Shown: positions 49,851 to 60,900 of the stretch, one piece after another
How positions within the stretch are numbered: the first letter of the stretch is position 1
Layout of the letters: every line of letters begins with the position of its first letter
Origin: Globodera rostochiensis
Lineage: Eukaryota > Nematoda > Chromadorea > Rhabditida > Heteroderidae
Length of the DNA: 64,000 nucleotides
Reading direction: 5' to 3'
Assembly (NCBI GenBank): GCA_018350325.1
Contig: JAEVLN010000009.1
Coordinates: 827,388-891,387 of the forward strand
The notes under the pieces: model-generated
Told to the model about the DNA's origin: nothing
Database searches by the model: none
What the model saw: only the letters and a program-made list of their open reading frames with translations
Program-made: the position numbers and the translations under genes

Positions 49851-50533
49851 TGAATAAACAAATACAAATCACGGAGTGAGTTGGTGATCGGATATTATGG
49901 TCAAAATGTGTGCTAAAGAAACAACTATTTGAAATCACTGAATTTTCGCTATAATTTCAATACTCAAAAAATATCTCAATATTCGGAAATTTTTCCCTCC
50001 ATTTCTTTCGAGATTAAAAAAAGTATCAAAATTACTTCGAAAACATTTATTTTTAATGATTTTACACACATTTTTGGAAGCTAATTCATACATATGTTTC
50101 ATTTTCTTAGACTTCATATGTCCTTCTAACACATACTTAAACATTGCTTTTATATAATTTGTTGTACGCGAATGGTAAAATAATTCTCCTCCAACCAATT
50201 AATTAGTTTTGTCCTTTGAAATTAGCGGTATGTCGGGACCGGGGGTTTGAAGGAATTTGAAAAAACAGGACAAATTCGATCTTCAACAGATAATTCAAAA
50301 ATATGTTTTTAAATTTTCTTTGAGGTCCCTGACTTTCAATTAAAGTTTATAACACATCTTTTGGCAAACAAAAAGTGTTCATGGAAAATAAATGTACAAT
50401 TTAGATTCAGATATAAAGAAATGAACGCCAATTATACGACGGATCCGAATAGGAAAAAAACAAAATGAAATATATTTTAAATACCTTTTTCGGAACATCA
50501 ATTTAATTCGATTGCTTTTCGGAACATCAATTT
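49851..50533. other. convergent 3' spacer
   Basis: AT-rich interval between glutamine synthetase and the galectin-like gene, transcribed toward each other. An AATAAA-like signal follows the GS stop (ATGAATAAACAAATAC). No other feature was seen. Confidence 0.4.
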
Positions 50534-53500
50534 TTAAACAGTCTTTTTCTCACTGCCAAATTCAACGCGCGGTTTCTTGGACAGTTTCAAATCGCCTTCA
50601 ATCTGAACACAAAAATTGGTTTTTGTTTCAGCAAAAACTTTTGCAAAAATTTGTACCCGAATGTATTGAATTGCCCACGCGGGCAAAACACCGCGGTGGT
50701 AGACGAACATTTTGTAGCCGTCCAATTGGAACGTAAAACGTTCACGGATTAGAATTTTCAGACTGAAATTTTGTGCCGAAGTGAGCGCTGGTTTGAATTT
50801 GAACGATTCTTCGCCCTCGTATTTGTTGTGCTTCTAAACATTGCAATTTTAAATACAATTTAAAACAAAATTTGTAATCAAAATAAAAGTTCGCAATTAG
50901 TTCGAATTGCCTTCGGATTTTAAATGTTTCATTCGGTTTTATTGTTAATGTTTAAAGTTTACTGCTAAATATGAAAAGTCAACACGTCCTTTGCCATCAA
51001 AATCAGTCAAATAATCGGCTCGAGCGATAATTTTGCCGATTGCTTTAAAAAATATATAATTTGATTAGATTAAAAATCAAAAAATTGACTTACTCGTCAG
51101 GTTATAGGCATCCTTATACCCTCTGACGCTGGGTGCCACTAAAAATAAACGATTAAATTGCCAAAATTGGCATTTGTATTTTATATGCACCGTTGTCGTA
51201 TGTTTCAACCGACTCGTGGAGCAACAAAACAGTAATTTTGGCATTTTTCTTCGTCACAATGCCTTGGATGGTGATGGAATCATCCAATGAAAGCATTTTC
51301 TGATCAGGAACTTCCATGACGAATGGCAAGTCCAAAGTGCGTTTCTCTGGAGCACAAAAAATGCCGTTGGTCCTGTTCACAGCAAATTTGGTGATCTGCG
51401 AGAAATGGCCGTTGACCTGAAAATTGTTATGTTGGTCAATGAATTATGCCTTTTTGGGAAAGCCGGGATCGAGGTTATCAAATTTTAAGAATCAAACATT
51501 ATAAATAGGATTGCAACCAGTAATGAACCGGATGGCAAAAAATTCCGGAATTCCGGCTTCCAAAAAAATGTCCGGTAATCCGGGCCGTATTAATATATTT
51601 AAAAAACTCAAGTTTTTCCTGGGGTAGCCATAAAAATTTTAAGAAAAGCAATAGTATTCGTTTTTGATTAATAATAAAAAAACATTAATCAAATTATTCT
51701 TTTAATTTTTTTTCATCAAAAATATTTTTCATAAGCTCTTGGCCGTTTCCATAAGCTTTGTGGGAAACCGAGTGGGGTCCGTTTAAGCACCGCAAGGGAA
51801 AAACAATTAAATTTTAAGCGTTCTTACAAATTAGCGTCTTATTAATATCGGACTTTTCAGTTTTATTTTTTTGTTTTAGGGGTGTCATATTTTTATTTTT
51901 TAACATCAAATTTAATGCGGCGGACTCACATTCATATAATCGACTGCCCACGACGGCAACGCGTGGAAGTAATAGGCAGCCAATGCGCCATAAACAAATA
52001 TATTGTACCGATCAAACGCCACGCGAATTTCAATTTTGAATTGTTCCCCGGGGAAAAGTTTGGACGGATATTTGTCGCCAATTAAAATGGGAAGCAAAGT
52101 CTGCTGAAAATTAAAAAAAAGAGTTTTGGAAAATAAAAATGAAAAAACTTCATGCGGCCACGCTTTCATAGTAATTGTGCCGTTGCCCGTAAAATCGAAC
52201 ACAAGTTGCATGACCACATCACCGACTGAAGAATTCAATTATTTTATTTGTTGTTTAATTTATAATACAGTAATTGTAATTGACTACCGTATGGATTTTG
52301 TTCGTTTGCGTCATGGAGCAAATTGATTTGAAAGTAAGTGGCGTTGTTGAGCAACTTTCCCTCAATAAAAATTGAATCACCAACAACGAGCAACGGGTAA
52401 ACATCCCAGGACAATTTTTTGTTCTTTTCAAAAAAATTCTGAATTTAAATTATAAAATAAAAATAATCAAAAAAAATCAAAATACGTCCGGTACGCTAAT
52501 GAAAGGGTCGGCAAAGAGTTCTAAATTTCCTTTGACCTGAAAATCGATTATTAATTAATTTAATTGAATTAATTAGGTACAATATGCTACCGCAATGAAG
52601 TTGACGTCACGAAAGTTAAGCTGTTGAGTAGAAAAGTTGGTTTGGCTTATCCGAGACGGCGTAAACACAGAGATGATCAAGGTCAAGAATTCATAAATTG
52701 CTAAAAATCGGAGGGATGGCATAAGTTTCTTTTTAAATTAAAATTATTTTTTTAGTTTTTGTTAAAGCTAAAGCATTATATAAAACAATAAACAGTGTTC
52801 GCGGCGATTCATTACCAGCCGCCGTATGGTTGTTGGCTTCCACCAATTCAATTCGCATTTCGAACGCTTCGCCTGCATTGAAAAGATCCAATTGAGCTTC
52901 TGGATGCTCGACGTACTTGACCTTAAAAAACAAGGCAAAATCATTTAATTTTGTGTAATTTAATTCTACATTACTTTCGGATTGTAGTGTCCCATCTTCA
53001 GCTTCCCACGCTCTTGGATCAGATACCAGGCCATTGTTGACACTGCAATTAGGTAAACAAAATTAAGAACGAAAGAAAATGTTAATGATATTTTTTGGTC
53101 CGGCATGCCGGATTCCGGACTTAGGCGAAAACCGGAATTAAATCCGGCATATGAGGGGAGAGCGGCGGCAGTGCCGATAGGCACCGCCGGAGAAAATTAT
53201 GAATTTTTGACTCGAATTGTTAAGAAAAGTGATTTCAATGTTCACCATCTTGATTGAATCCCGGTGTGTTATGCAGCAGTCCGATAAACAGAAGCGGACC
53301 ATTTTTAGAATTTTGAAGCTTTCCAATTTGGCCTCTGATGACAATTTGGTCCCCATTCTCAAGCAGTTCATCAAATCGCGTGACGTACGAATTTGAACCC
53401 GATTTAGCACTTTGTTTGGGCTTAAATGTAAAAATTAAGCATTAGAGCGGGATTTATGGCTATTAGGTAGGGTTGGACAAACCCGGATATATCCGGGTCC

Positions 53501-54137
53501 CCGGATACCGGATAGTTCAAAAACACCCGGATATCCGTCCGGATTCCGGATAACTTGGCTGGGCTTGGTCCAAGACCCGGATAATTTTACCCCAAAAATT
53601 TCCAAAAACACCCGGATACCGGTCCCGGATAACCCGGGTTTGTCCAATGGAATTCGGCACGTTCCAAAAACACCCGGGATTCCGACTCCAAACCGTGCGG
53701 AAACCCGCTGGCACATAAACAACACATGCATTCCATACCTTTTCATCCACTTTTGGCATATCGACACTGCCCGGATAGACATCGCCGGTGATCTTGAATG
53801 AAAATTGATTTCATTTAGAAGACAATTAATTAGTAATTTTTTTTTGTCTGTTTCCAACCTCAATCCGCGTAATATTCTCCATTGTTCCCTTTGCCCACCA
53901 GTCGGAGGACCTCGGGAAATAGTTGAACACCTTTCTGTCGCCGATTTTCACTTCGTAAAAATATTTGCGGGGCACCACCTCCACCTCCAAATATTTGTCC
54001 AAACCATTATCCTCATCTGCTGACCCGCTGCCCATCGATTTGAAGCCGTGCGGTCTGAGCATGTTGCGGACTCTTTTCGATGCATTGTTCAATTTTTCTT
54101 CATTCAACACGCCGGTCTTAAGGAATGTTGCGCTCAT
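50534..54137 (-). CDS. galectin-like protein with three lectin-fold domains
   Basis: Fifteen exons, all GT-AG and in phase, encode 610 residues from ATG 54137; no signal peptide is seen. After an N-terminal region of about 110 residues (PRKYFYEVKIGDRKVFNYFP, ITGDVYPG), three galectin-type beta-sandwich repeats follow. Domain 1 has LLENGDQIVIRGQIGKL, EAFEMRIELVEA and KGNLELF. Domain 2 has VGDSIFIEGKLL, FQINLLHD, FPGEQFKIEIRVAFDRYNIF and LPSWAVDYMNV. Domain 3 has LSLDDSITIQGIV, FSLKILIRERFTFQLDGYKM and LPAWAIQYIRVQ-like sequence ending IEGDLKL. The classical H-x-N-P-R ... W-x-x-E-x-R galactose-binding residues are not visible in any domain, so sugar binding may be altered or lost. Galectins are usually cytosolic or non-classically secreted. 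Confidence 0.78.
53150..53235. repeat. GC-rich hairpin repeat copy, inverted orientation
   Basis: CGGCGGCAGTGCCGATAGGC, then ACCGCCGGAGAAAATT and TTGACTCGAATTGTTAAG; this is the reverse complement of the family layout, in an intron of the galectin-like gene. Confidence 0.75.
53465..53690. repeat. CCGGATACCGG palindromic element in an intron
   Basis: Starts TTGGACAAACCCGGATAT and has the mirror AACCCGGGTTTGTCCAA at about 53631-53648. Dense CCGGATA/TATCCGG motifs lie between. Related to the element at 3912-4057. Confidence 0.65.
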
Positions 54138-54381
54138 TAAACACAACTAATGATCGCAAGTCAGATAAGAGAGTCCCTCCCCCTGCCGATCAGCTTTAGA
54201 TCATCATTTGATCATCATTTTGTTTCATTTGATTATGTGTATTATATTGTATTTTAATTCTTAAATATTATTCAATCGAAACAGTCGCGCACCAAAAGCG
54301 ACTTGGAATGTTATTATTCCATTTCCTGCCTATTTGAAGCTATTTTGTGACATAATCCACATCTGTTTAAAATTTCAAATC

Positions 54382-56027
54382 TCATTTTGCCTCGTTCGAT
54401 ATGACGTTGATGATTCCGTACGGTGGATTTTCAATGCGTAATTGGAGCAGCTTCTGTTGCTGCTCGTTGCCGAAGCTCAGCACCACGTCCGACGGTTTTT
54501 TGTTCAGTCGTTGTCGCATACGAATGGACTTGTCGCGGACGACGGGCGCTGGCAGTCCAAAGTGTTCGGCCGCCGCATCGCCAATTGTCGCAGGACAATC
54601 CGCACTGACCTCTGGATGGCCAACACGGGGCGATGGCACTTCATCGGACGGGTGGACAAACTAAGCGGCCAAATGATATTTTTAAATAATTGGCCAAATG
54701 TTTTACCCAAGCGTGCATCTCGCAGCCGCAGTCGCGGTAAACGTGCAGTTGCAGTGTTTCGCGATTATGCATAGGCAAAAAGTCCAGTCCAAGCATCCAA
54801 AGTCCCACATAATTGCTCAAAGGAACGTTTTTTTTAACCTTTCGGGCCAAATATGCGTCACGAATGTTATCATTTTCCACAAACATGATTTGCCTTCCTT
54901 AATGATTTTAGAATAAATATTTAATTTTATTACTTTACTTTTAGTTATAAATTATTTTAGAATTGCCTACCGTTTTTGTCCGTAATTGTAGTCATCAAAT
55001 TGTTCGGATTTCCGAATTCAATGCTAAACTGTCGGTTGGCGCTAAGATTATACCTTAAATTTAAAAATATAATTTATGATTATATAAACTTTTTTTTTTC
55101 TTTTTTACTTCTGCTGCGAAATGGACATTTCGAGCAACATGTCCACGTGCGAGGAGTTCGGTGCGCTCACTTTGATACCATGCCAAATTTGTTTCGCATT
55201 ACAATGATTCGCGTTCATCACTTTGTTGCATTTCTTCTGATACGCCAAACATTGGACGCCCAATGCACTCTAAAAATTTTAAAATTTACATTTTCTGAAT
55301 TTAAAAGTCACGCAAAATGGGGCCGTTAGCATTTTAATTTGTATTACAAAATAATGTGTTTTTTACTTCCGGATGGTTTTTCACTTGGAACTGAATTTCC
55401 GGCCTCATTCCATAGGCTGAATTTGCTCCGCTCGGGTCCAATGCCCCCGGGTAACAAATGAGCAAACTGAAAATAAAGGTGACGAATTTCGATTAAAAAA
55501 TAATAATTTCAGAAACAAGGCGCGGATCAGCAACGATTACCGGGATGGAAAAGCCGGGGATCGAGGATAAAACATTTCGGATAACGATTAGATAAAAATT
55601 TGAAATTAAAAATACAAAGAATTCCGTGAATTTGTTTACTAAACTTAACGAAATTTGTGCCGGAAAATTGAAAATCTTTATACTTGCATCCCTAACGGGG
55701 ACACGGGGACGTCTCCGCACCCCGTGCCTTGTCCTAGTTAAAAACCAACCCGTTTTCACACTTTCCCGTCAGTTGGAATTTGAGTGCGAACGAATTATGC
55801 CGCAATTGTTCCACTCCCCAACGGGTGCATTGGTCCAGCGCGAAGAATTCAGTCTCGAGATGGGCCTCATAAGAGGACGCTGTGCTTAGGTAAAGGCTAA
55901 AGTTTGTAGAAGCAAGGGCACATAGACATATAAGCTTTATTATCACTTACGGTCCATAATTGTTTGCGGACTCGACCGTTAAAATGAAGGTGACGAGGAG
56001 CACAAACAATTTGAGAACAATTAACAT
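54382..56027 (-). CDS. unknown secreted protein, seven exons, 341 aa
   Basis: Exons: 56027-55951, 55884-55750, 55466-55367, 55269-55109, 55053-54971, 54897-54707 and 54660-54382, all GT-AG and in phase. MLIVLKLFVLLVTFILTVES is a strong signal peptide. The mature protein (after A-N-N-Y-G-P) contains about eight cysteines, including ALGVQCLAYQKKCNKVMNAN and VYRDCGCEMHAW, suggesting disulfides. YNLSANRQFSIEFGNPNNLM and NYVGLWMLGLDFLPMHNRET are the most distinctive stretches, and the C-terminus is Arg/Gln rich (IRMRQRLNKKPSD). No known domain was recognised. It lies just upstream of, and in the same direction as, the galectin-like gene (245 bp apart); the two are not obviously related. Confidence 0.75.
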
Positions 56028-57947
56028 TCCTTGCGGTTATTATTAGAGATCGCTACTGTTTCGGGATCTGCGCGATATTTTTTCATAATTTTTTTGGCAT
56101 TCGATTTCGGCAAAATCCGATATTATCGTGAACCCAAACCAGTCAAACAAGTTTCGAATATTGTCGGAGACCGATTCCCGATCGGAATAAACCGATCCAC
56201 CAAATTCCGGTCTCTTGTGGTTATTGTAAAGTTTGACATTAAAATACGTTAATAAATTTGAGTTTTTGTTGGACGAAAGTTCCATCATTTCTATTGAATA
56301 ACGAATGTTATTGGATGAATGGATTTATAAAAACAAAAATGAAAATGAATTGGTAATTTAGTTTTTTTGACCATCAGTGTAAATATGGTGTAAAATTGGC
56401 AATCCGACGGAATGATATGTTGTGGTTCATTGTGCAAATGATCACACAGACTTTCCCATTTGCTATCAATTTGAAAAAAAAATTATGTTATGAAATGAAA
56501 GTTTAATTTAAATAAAATATCAAATTTTTTGCTGTAATGAAATTGATGGGGAATATAAACTGTTGTGCTGGGGGTCATTAAGCAAAAATCAAAAAATGTT
56601 CAAAATGACTAAACCCCCCAAAAAGTGGCAAAATAGGGGACGGTGCTAAAACTGACCAAATCCAGTCAATTTTTTTCAAAATTCGTCATTCTTTTTTTGG
56701 GGAAAAGTGCCTAAAATATTGAATTTTCGTAAAGATGAAAAATATTGCATTTTTCTTAAGAATTAAACAAAAAATTGCTAAAATATGGAATTATTATGAA
56801 TGGCGAAATATTGATTTATTCTCAAAAAGGCCGAAATCGAGATTTATATGGACTAAAAAGTCGCTCTAATTCAAACATTTTTTAAAATGAATGCTATTCC
56901 GGGCTTCTCTCGTCAAACCCTGTTCGCAAAAACTAGGTTAAACCCTAAAAATCTCGGCTCTTCTGATCAGTGATCACTCTTTGCCCAAAACTTGCTTTAG
57001 AATCCGCATAGCCTAAAGAAAAGGGCCAATTTCCTTTTTGGGCATGCATTTTTCCCCTTGTTTACGTCCCCAATTTGTCGAGCCTTCGAGAAAAAAAGCT
57101 TTGAATTCACGAAAACGAATTTTCTGTCTTTGTTGGCGTCGCACTAAATCCGTGAGAGCCATCGACTGCTTAGTTCTGGTTGGTCTAATCATACTGGCTC
57201 TTTTCTAGTGCTCTAGTAATCAGCTTATCATTCTCTGAATCTAATTCTTCATGTTGAGTTTTTTTATGAGGGGTCAGAAGCCCGATCATATCTTTTCTTG
57301 ATGATCAGGATCCCTCAATTAATACTCTGATTTAATACTTGATGATCAGATACTGATCAGATACAGATCAAATACTTCCGTGGTTTTTGAATTCAACCCA
57401 CAAATTTTTGTTATGAATTCTTTCTGACCTTTGGCACTTTAAGCAACGCTGGCGCCCAGTTGTGAGCGCCCAGTTGACCCCAATCGTTAAATTTAATTTT
57501 AGTAACACCCAAAAATATGACAAAATTATCGGGGTCGGTATCAGTAACCCTAATAAAAAGAGACTTAGTATTGTATTAAGGCACTCTCTCTGGCCCCCTT
57601 AAGCGTTATAAAATCTTTTAATGAATGATGCCGATTCTGTGCCAAACAAAAAGTTTGTTATTTTTATGAATAAAGTGCAAATTTCCTATTAAATTTTGCT
57701 TGTAATATTTATTTTGCGGATTAGCGTAACGTTTGGACCAGTGGCAGTCAGTTTAAGCCCCCCCCCCCGGGCGAGACTTATTTACTTCATTTTCTTCCCG
57801 ATTAAGCACATAATCTGCTTAAGCCAAAATTGAGGAACTAATTTTATTTGTCCCTATATAAGAAAGGGCACGAAGCCATTGCATAAACAATTTATTTGCC
57901 TTCAATTTAAATTAAAAATCGCTTAAATTCAACAACAAAAAAACGAA
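56028..57947. other. intergenic, about 1.9 kb
   Basis: No supported gene. The sequence at 56040-56240 contains TTCGG/CCGAA-type inverted motifs. A TATATAAG at about 57855 lies roughly 90 bp upstream of the next start codon and could be a TATA box. A C10 run lies at about 57759. Confidence 0.45.
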
Positions 57948-58362
57948 ATGTCATTGTTGACCTTCTGCACATCCTTTTTTCAATGGACAATCATTCTGTT
58001 CATCGCGCTCAAAGTGTTCACCTTAATTTATACGCCAAAGGTCAGTTGGCATTGTAAAAGCGCAATTTGGATTGGAAATAGCGTTTTTTTGTTGATAAAT
58101 TACAAACATATTCAAATATATTTGAATAATAGTTTAAAATATATTTCATGATAAAAATGCGGGCAAAAAAGTATCAGCTACAACAAAATCAGTGATTTAA
58201 AAACTAAACACACGAATTTTGGTCTGATCTGGTCGGGATTAGTATTTTTTTGTTTAAATTCTTGACGTTTTTGCATTTTAGCTGATCCACTCACCAAAGC
58301 AATTCGATCATATCAGAAGAACGTCGAAAAACTTTGAACAGTTCGCACAGATTGTTGGATAA
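57948..58362 (+). CDS. 57-aa single-pass membrane peptide, copy 2
   Basis: Exon 1, 57948-58040 (31 codons), and exon 2, 58282-58362 (27 codons with stop), are joined in phase 0 across a 241-nt intron. Exon 1 gives a hydrophobic helix (FFQWTIILFIALKVFTLIY) ending T-P-K; exon 2 gives HSPKQFDHIRRTSKNFEQFA. The tail matches copy 1 (12530-12751) at about 18 of 26 positions, including S-P-K-Q, H-I-R-R-T-S-K-N-F-E and F-A. The conserved tail against a more variable helix suggests that the tail carries the function. A TATATAAG lies about 90 bp upstream. Confidence 0.8.
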
Positions 58363-59506
58363 ATAATGAATGAATGTCACATTGACTTAACAAACTTTAA
58401 TTTCGGGCAAATTATTTTCATTTTGATGATATGTAGTTGATAGTGTAAATATTTGTTTTCCATTTTTTGATTTTAAATTGTATAAAAGCATCAGAATTTT
58501 ACGAATTGATGGAGCCCTAAGAAGGGCCTAAAACCAATATAGGTCAAACAGCTTCTAGATGCCACCTAATCAGCGTTTTGCTGACCGTATCCATTTGTCC
58601 ATGGTAGGTTAAAATCTAGATTTCCACAAATTTTCCGGAATCCAAATCTACGGAATACCAAACCCAAAAAACTTCAAAATTCGATTATATCCTCTGGTGC
58701 CACCAACACTTGACCGGGGATCTCACCCATTGCCTGTCATAACCCTATTCAAATCATTTGAGCTTAGTATTCAAGCTTTGATTTTAACAAAAATCCGGTC
58801 AGAAAATAAAAGCAAAAAATTATAATTTGATTTAAGATTTTTGGAATAAATACAAAAAACAATTCAATAAAAAAAGAAAAGCCCTCAGAATTTTTAATAT
58901 CTCTTCGCGCAAATGCCCCTTTGGCGAAATGTCCGATTTTGGGCTACTCGGCGGAATGCCCTTTCGATCCCCTCGTGGCGAAGTGTGACCCGGCAAAACT
59001 ATCCTTCGGTGAAATGTCACTCGGCGAAATGTCTGATTTTGGGCTATTCGGCGAAATGTCCCTTCGGCAAAATGTCACTTCGATCCCCTTGGCGAAATGT
59101 CACCCGGATCCTTCGGTGAAATGTCACTCATTTGTCATCAAAATGTCGTCCTCTCAAACTGCGTTCCACAAGTTGGATCGATCGTAAAATTCTTTACAAC
59201 AAAAGCAAAGCAACCAAACCAAACAAATTTTATATCTTTTGAATGCTCTAAACGATTTATTGCTTTATTTGAACGAAGAAAACGGCGTTTTTGGAGAATC
59301 AAGCGTATTCGATGGGGGTAAAAGATGTGATGTGTGCATTTTTACCAAACTATTTGTTACTTCGAACTAATTCAGGCTAAATTCAATTATTTTAACTTTT
59401 ACGAATCAAAAAATGCAATTTATCATCAATCTTTCATTCCAATTAAATATGCATTTTAAGCAATATTTACACCAATTATTTATAGATTTTAAAATAATTT
59501 GTCAAA
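58363..59506. repeat. spacer with degenerate GGCGAAATGTC repeats
   Basis: From 58905 to 59130 an irregular repeat CGGCGAAATGTCCC / TTCGGTGAAATGTCAC, with TTTTGGGCTA(C/T)TCGG between units, occurs about ten times. The rest is AT-rich. Open frames through it are repeat artefacts. Confidence 0.7.
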
Positions 59507-60408
59507 ATGTTTCTTCCCATTATTTTCTTTAACATTTTGTTTGTCCTGACAGATGCAGCTCCGTCGCCTGAAAAATCCAACTCGCCAAAAGATTACGTCG
59601 TCCGTATTGTTATTTATTTTTATTTTTTTAAAAAAGTTTTATTACCCAATGAATTAATTTCATACATAATCAATGGAAGAATATATAATTGAGGATCCAA
59701 AATTTTGAAGGTCCATTCGCCTTGCAACGACGGAGTGCCGGACTTGCCAAAAATTGACGTCGGTCGTATTGTTTACTTATTTATTTTTAATAATTAAAGA
59801 GTAAATTACACTAATTAGAAGAATAATTGAAGATTTAAAATTTAAAGGTCAATTCGTCTTGCAAAGACGGAGTGCCGCCTGAACAAATAAAGACAGAAAT
59901 CTTCAAGCAGTTCCTCACATTATTCGCCGACCCAATGCCAATCAATGAAATTCTTGCTTTTGAAGGGTTAGAATGTGTGGACCAAATGAAGCCATTTCTT
60001 AAAAATGTAATAAATTCCATTACTTTATTTATTACAAAATGTTTTACCTTTCAATTTTGAAACAAAAATTCAAAATTCTTAGAGTTAATGGCAAAATGTT
60101 CTCCTGAGGGTCCACCATAACTGTATCCCTGAAAATATCTGTGATATGTCCAATGTGAAGGATAATAGCTGATATTATTAAAATATTTATACAATTACTA
60201 GTAAAATAGACTGAAAAATAAAAAACTAATTAAGTGTGACGCCGACAAAGACGGAAAAATTTGTATGTACGAATTCAAATGCATCGTTTCTGCATTGGTC
60301 GACAAAGTGGTGGACGCGAACAAAAACAAATGCATTTCTAATGATGAGATGGGCGCTTTCATTAAACGATGCGGATTAGAAAGCCAAGTAGAATTGGACA
60401 AACAGTGA
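59507..60408 (+). CDS. secreted EF-hand protein, copy 2
   Basis: Exons 59507-59596, 59711-59758, 59848-60006 and 60235-60408, all phase 0, encode about 156 residues. The signal peptide MFLPIIFFNILFVLTDAAP nearly equals that of copy 1. Exons 2 and 3 open with near-identical sequence (VHSPCNDGVPDLP and VNSSCKDGVPPEQ) and share flanking intron sequence, so one arose by tandem exon duplication. The last exon opens with a canonical EF loop (CDADKDGKICMYEF: D, D, D, G, E at 12) and a second, weaker loop (DANKNKCISNDEMGAF). The exon 1 donor could be one codon later. Probably an extracellular calcium-binding protein of unknown role. Confidence 0.8.
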
Positions 60409-60599
60409 TTTAATCAATGCCTGACATCGCTAATTGTTGGAAACGAACTGTCAATTACAAAATTTATAAAATTTTGGTCAACGTTTTCCTTTTTCGCGAA
60501 ATTTTGTTATGTACCACCTGCTTTAATTGTTATTTAAATGTATCGCAAAGTGCACGCCAAAAAAATTTCGAAAAAATCTTAGTTTAAAAATTTTCAAAA

Positions 60600-60728
60600 T
60601 GTTTCCCGTTCCCGCGGGATTCCCGTTAAAAATTGAACGGGATTTTAACGGGAACGGGAAAAACACGGAATCCCGTTCCCGTTAAATTTGAAAACCCCGT
60701 TCCCGGAATTTTTTTTACCGGGCTCTAC
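60600..60728. repeat. TCCCGTT/AACGGGA palindromic element
   Basis: GTTCCCGCGGGATTCCCGTT, AACGGGATTTTAACGGGAAC and CCCGTTCCCGTT in alternating orientation, ending ACCGGGCTCTACTGTA. The end TAGAGCCCGG is shared with copies at 18866 and 4560. Confidence 0.65.
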
Positions 60729-60900
60729 TGTACATACATATTGATTAATGTGGGAGAAAAAGAAGAAAGCCAAGTTCCGTCTTTTGATTCTCTCTTATTG
60801 ATTGTTTATTGGTTTATCACTTTCACCATTTAGGTAAACAAATAATAAAATATTCATTATATTTGACTTTTTGTACCAATTCGTAATTGAGTTATACAAA

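Noticed and set aside
58832..59321. Frames with repeated K-C-x-F / E-M-S on the plus strand
   Set aside because: They are translations of the degenerate GGCGAAATGTC repeat.
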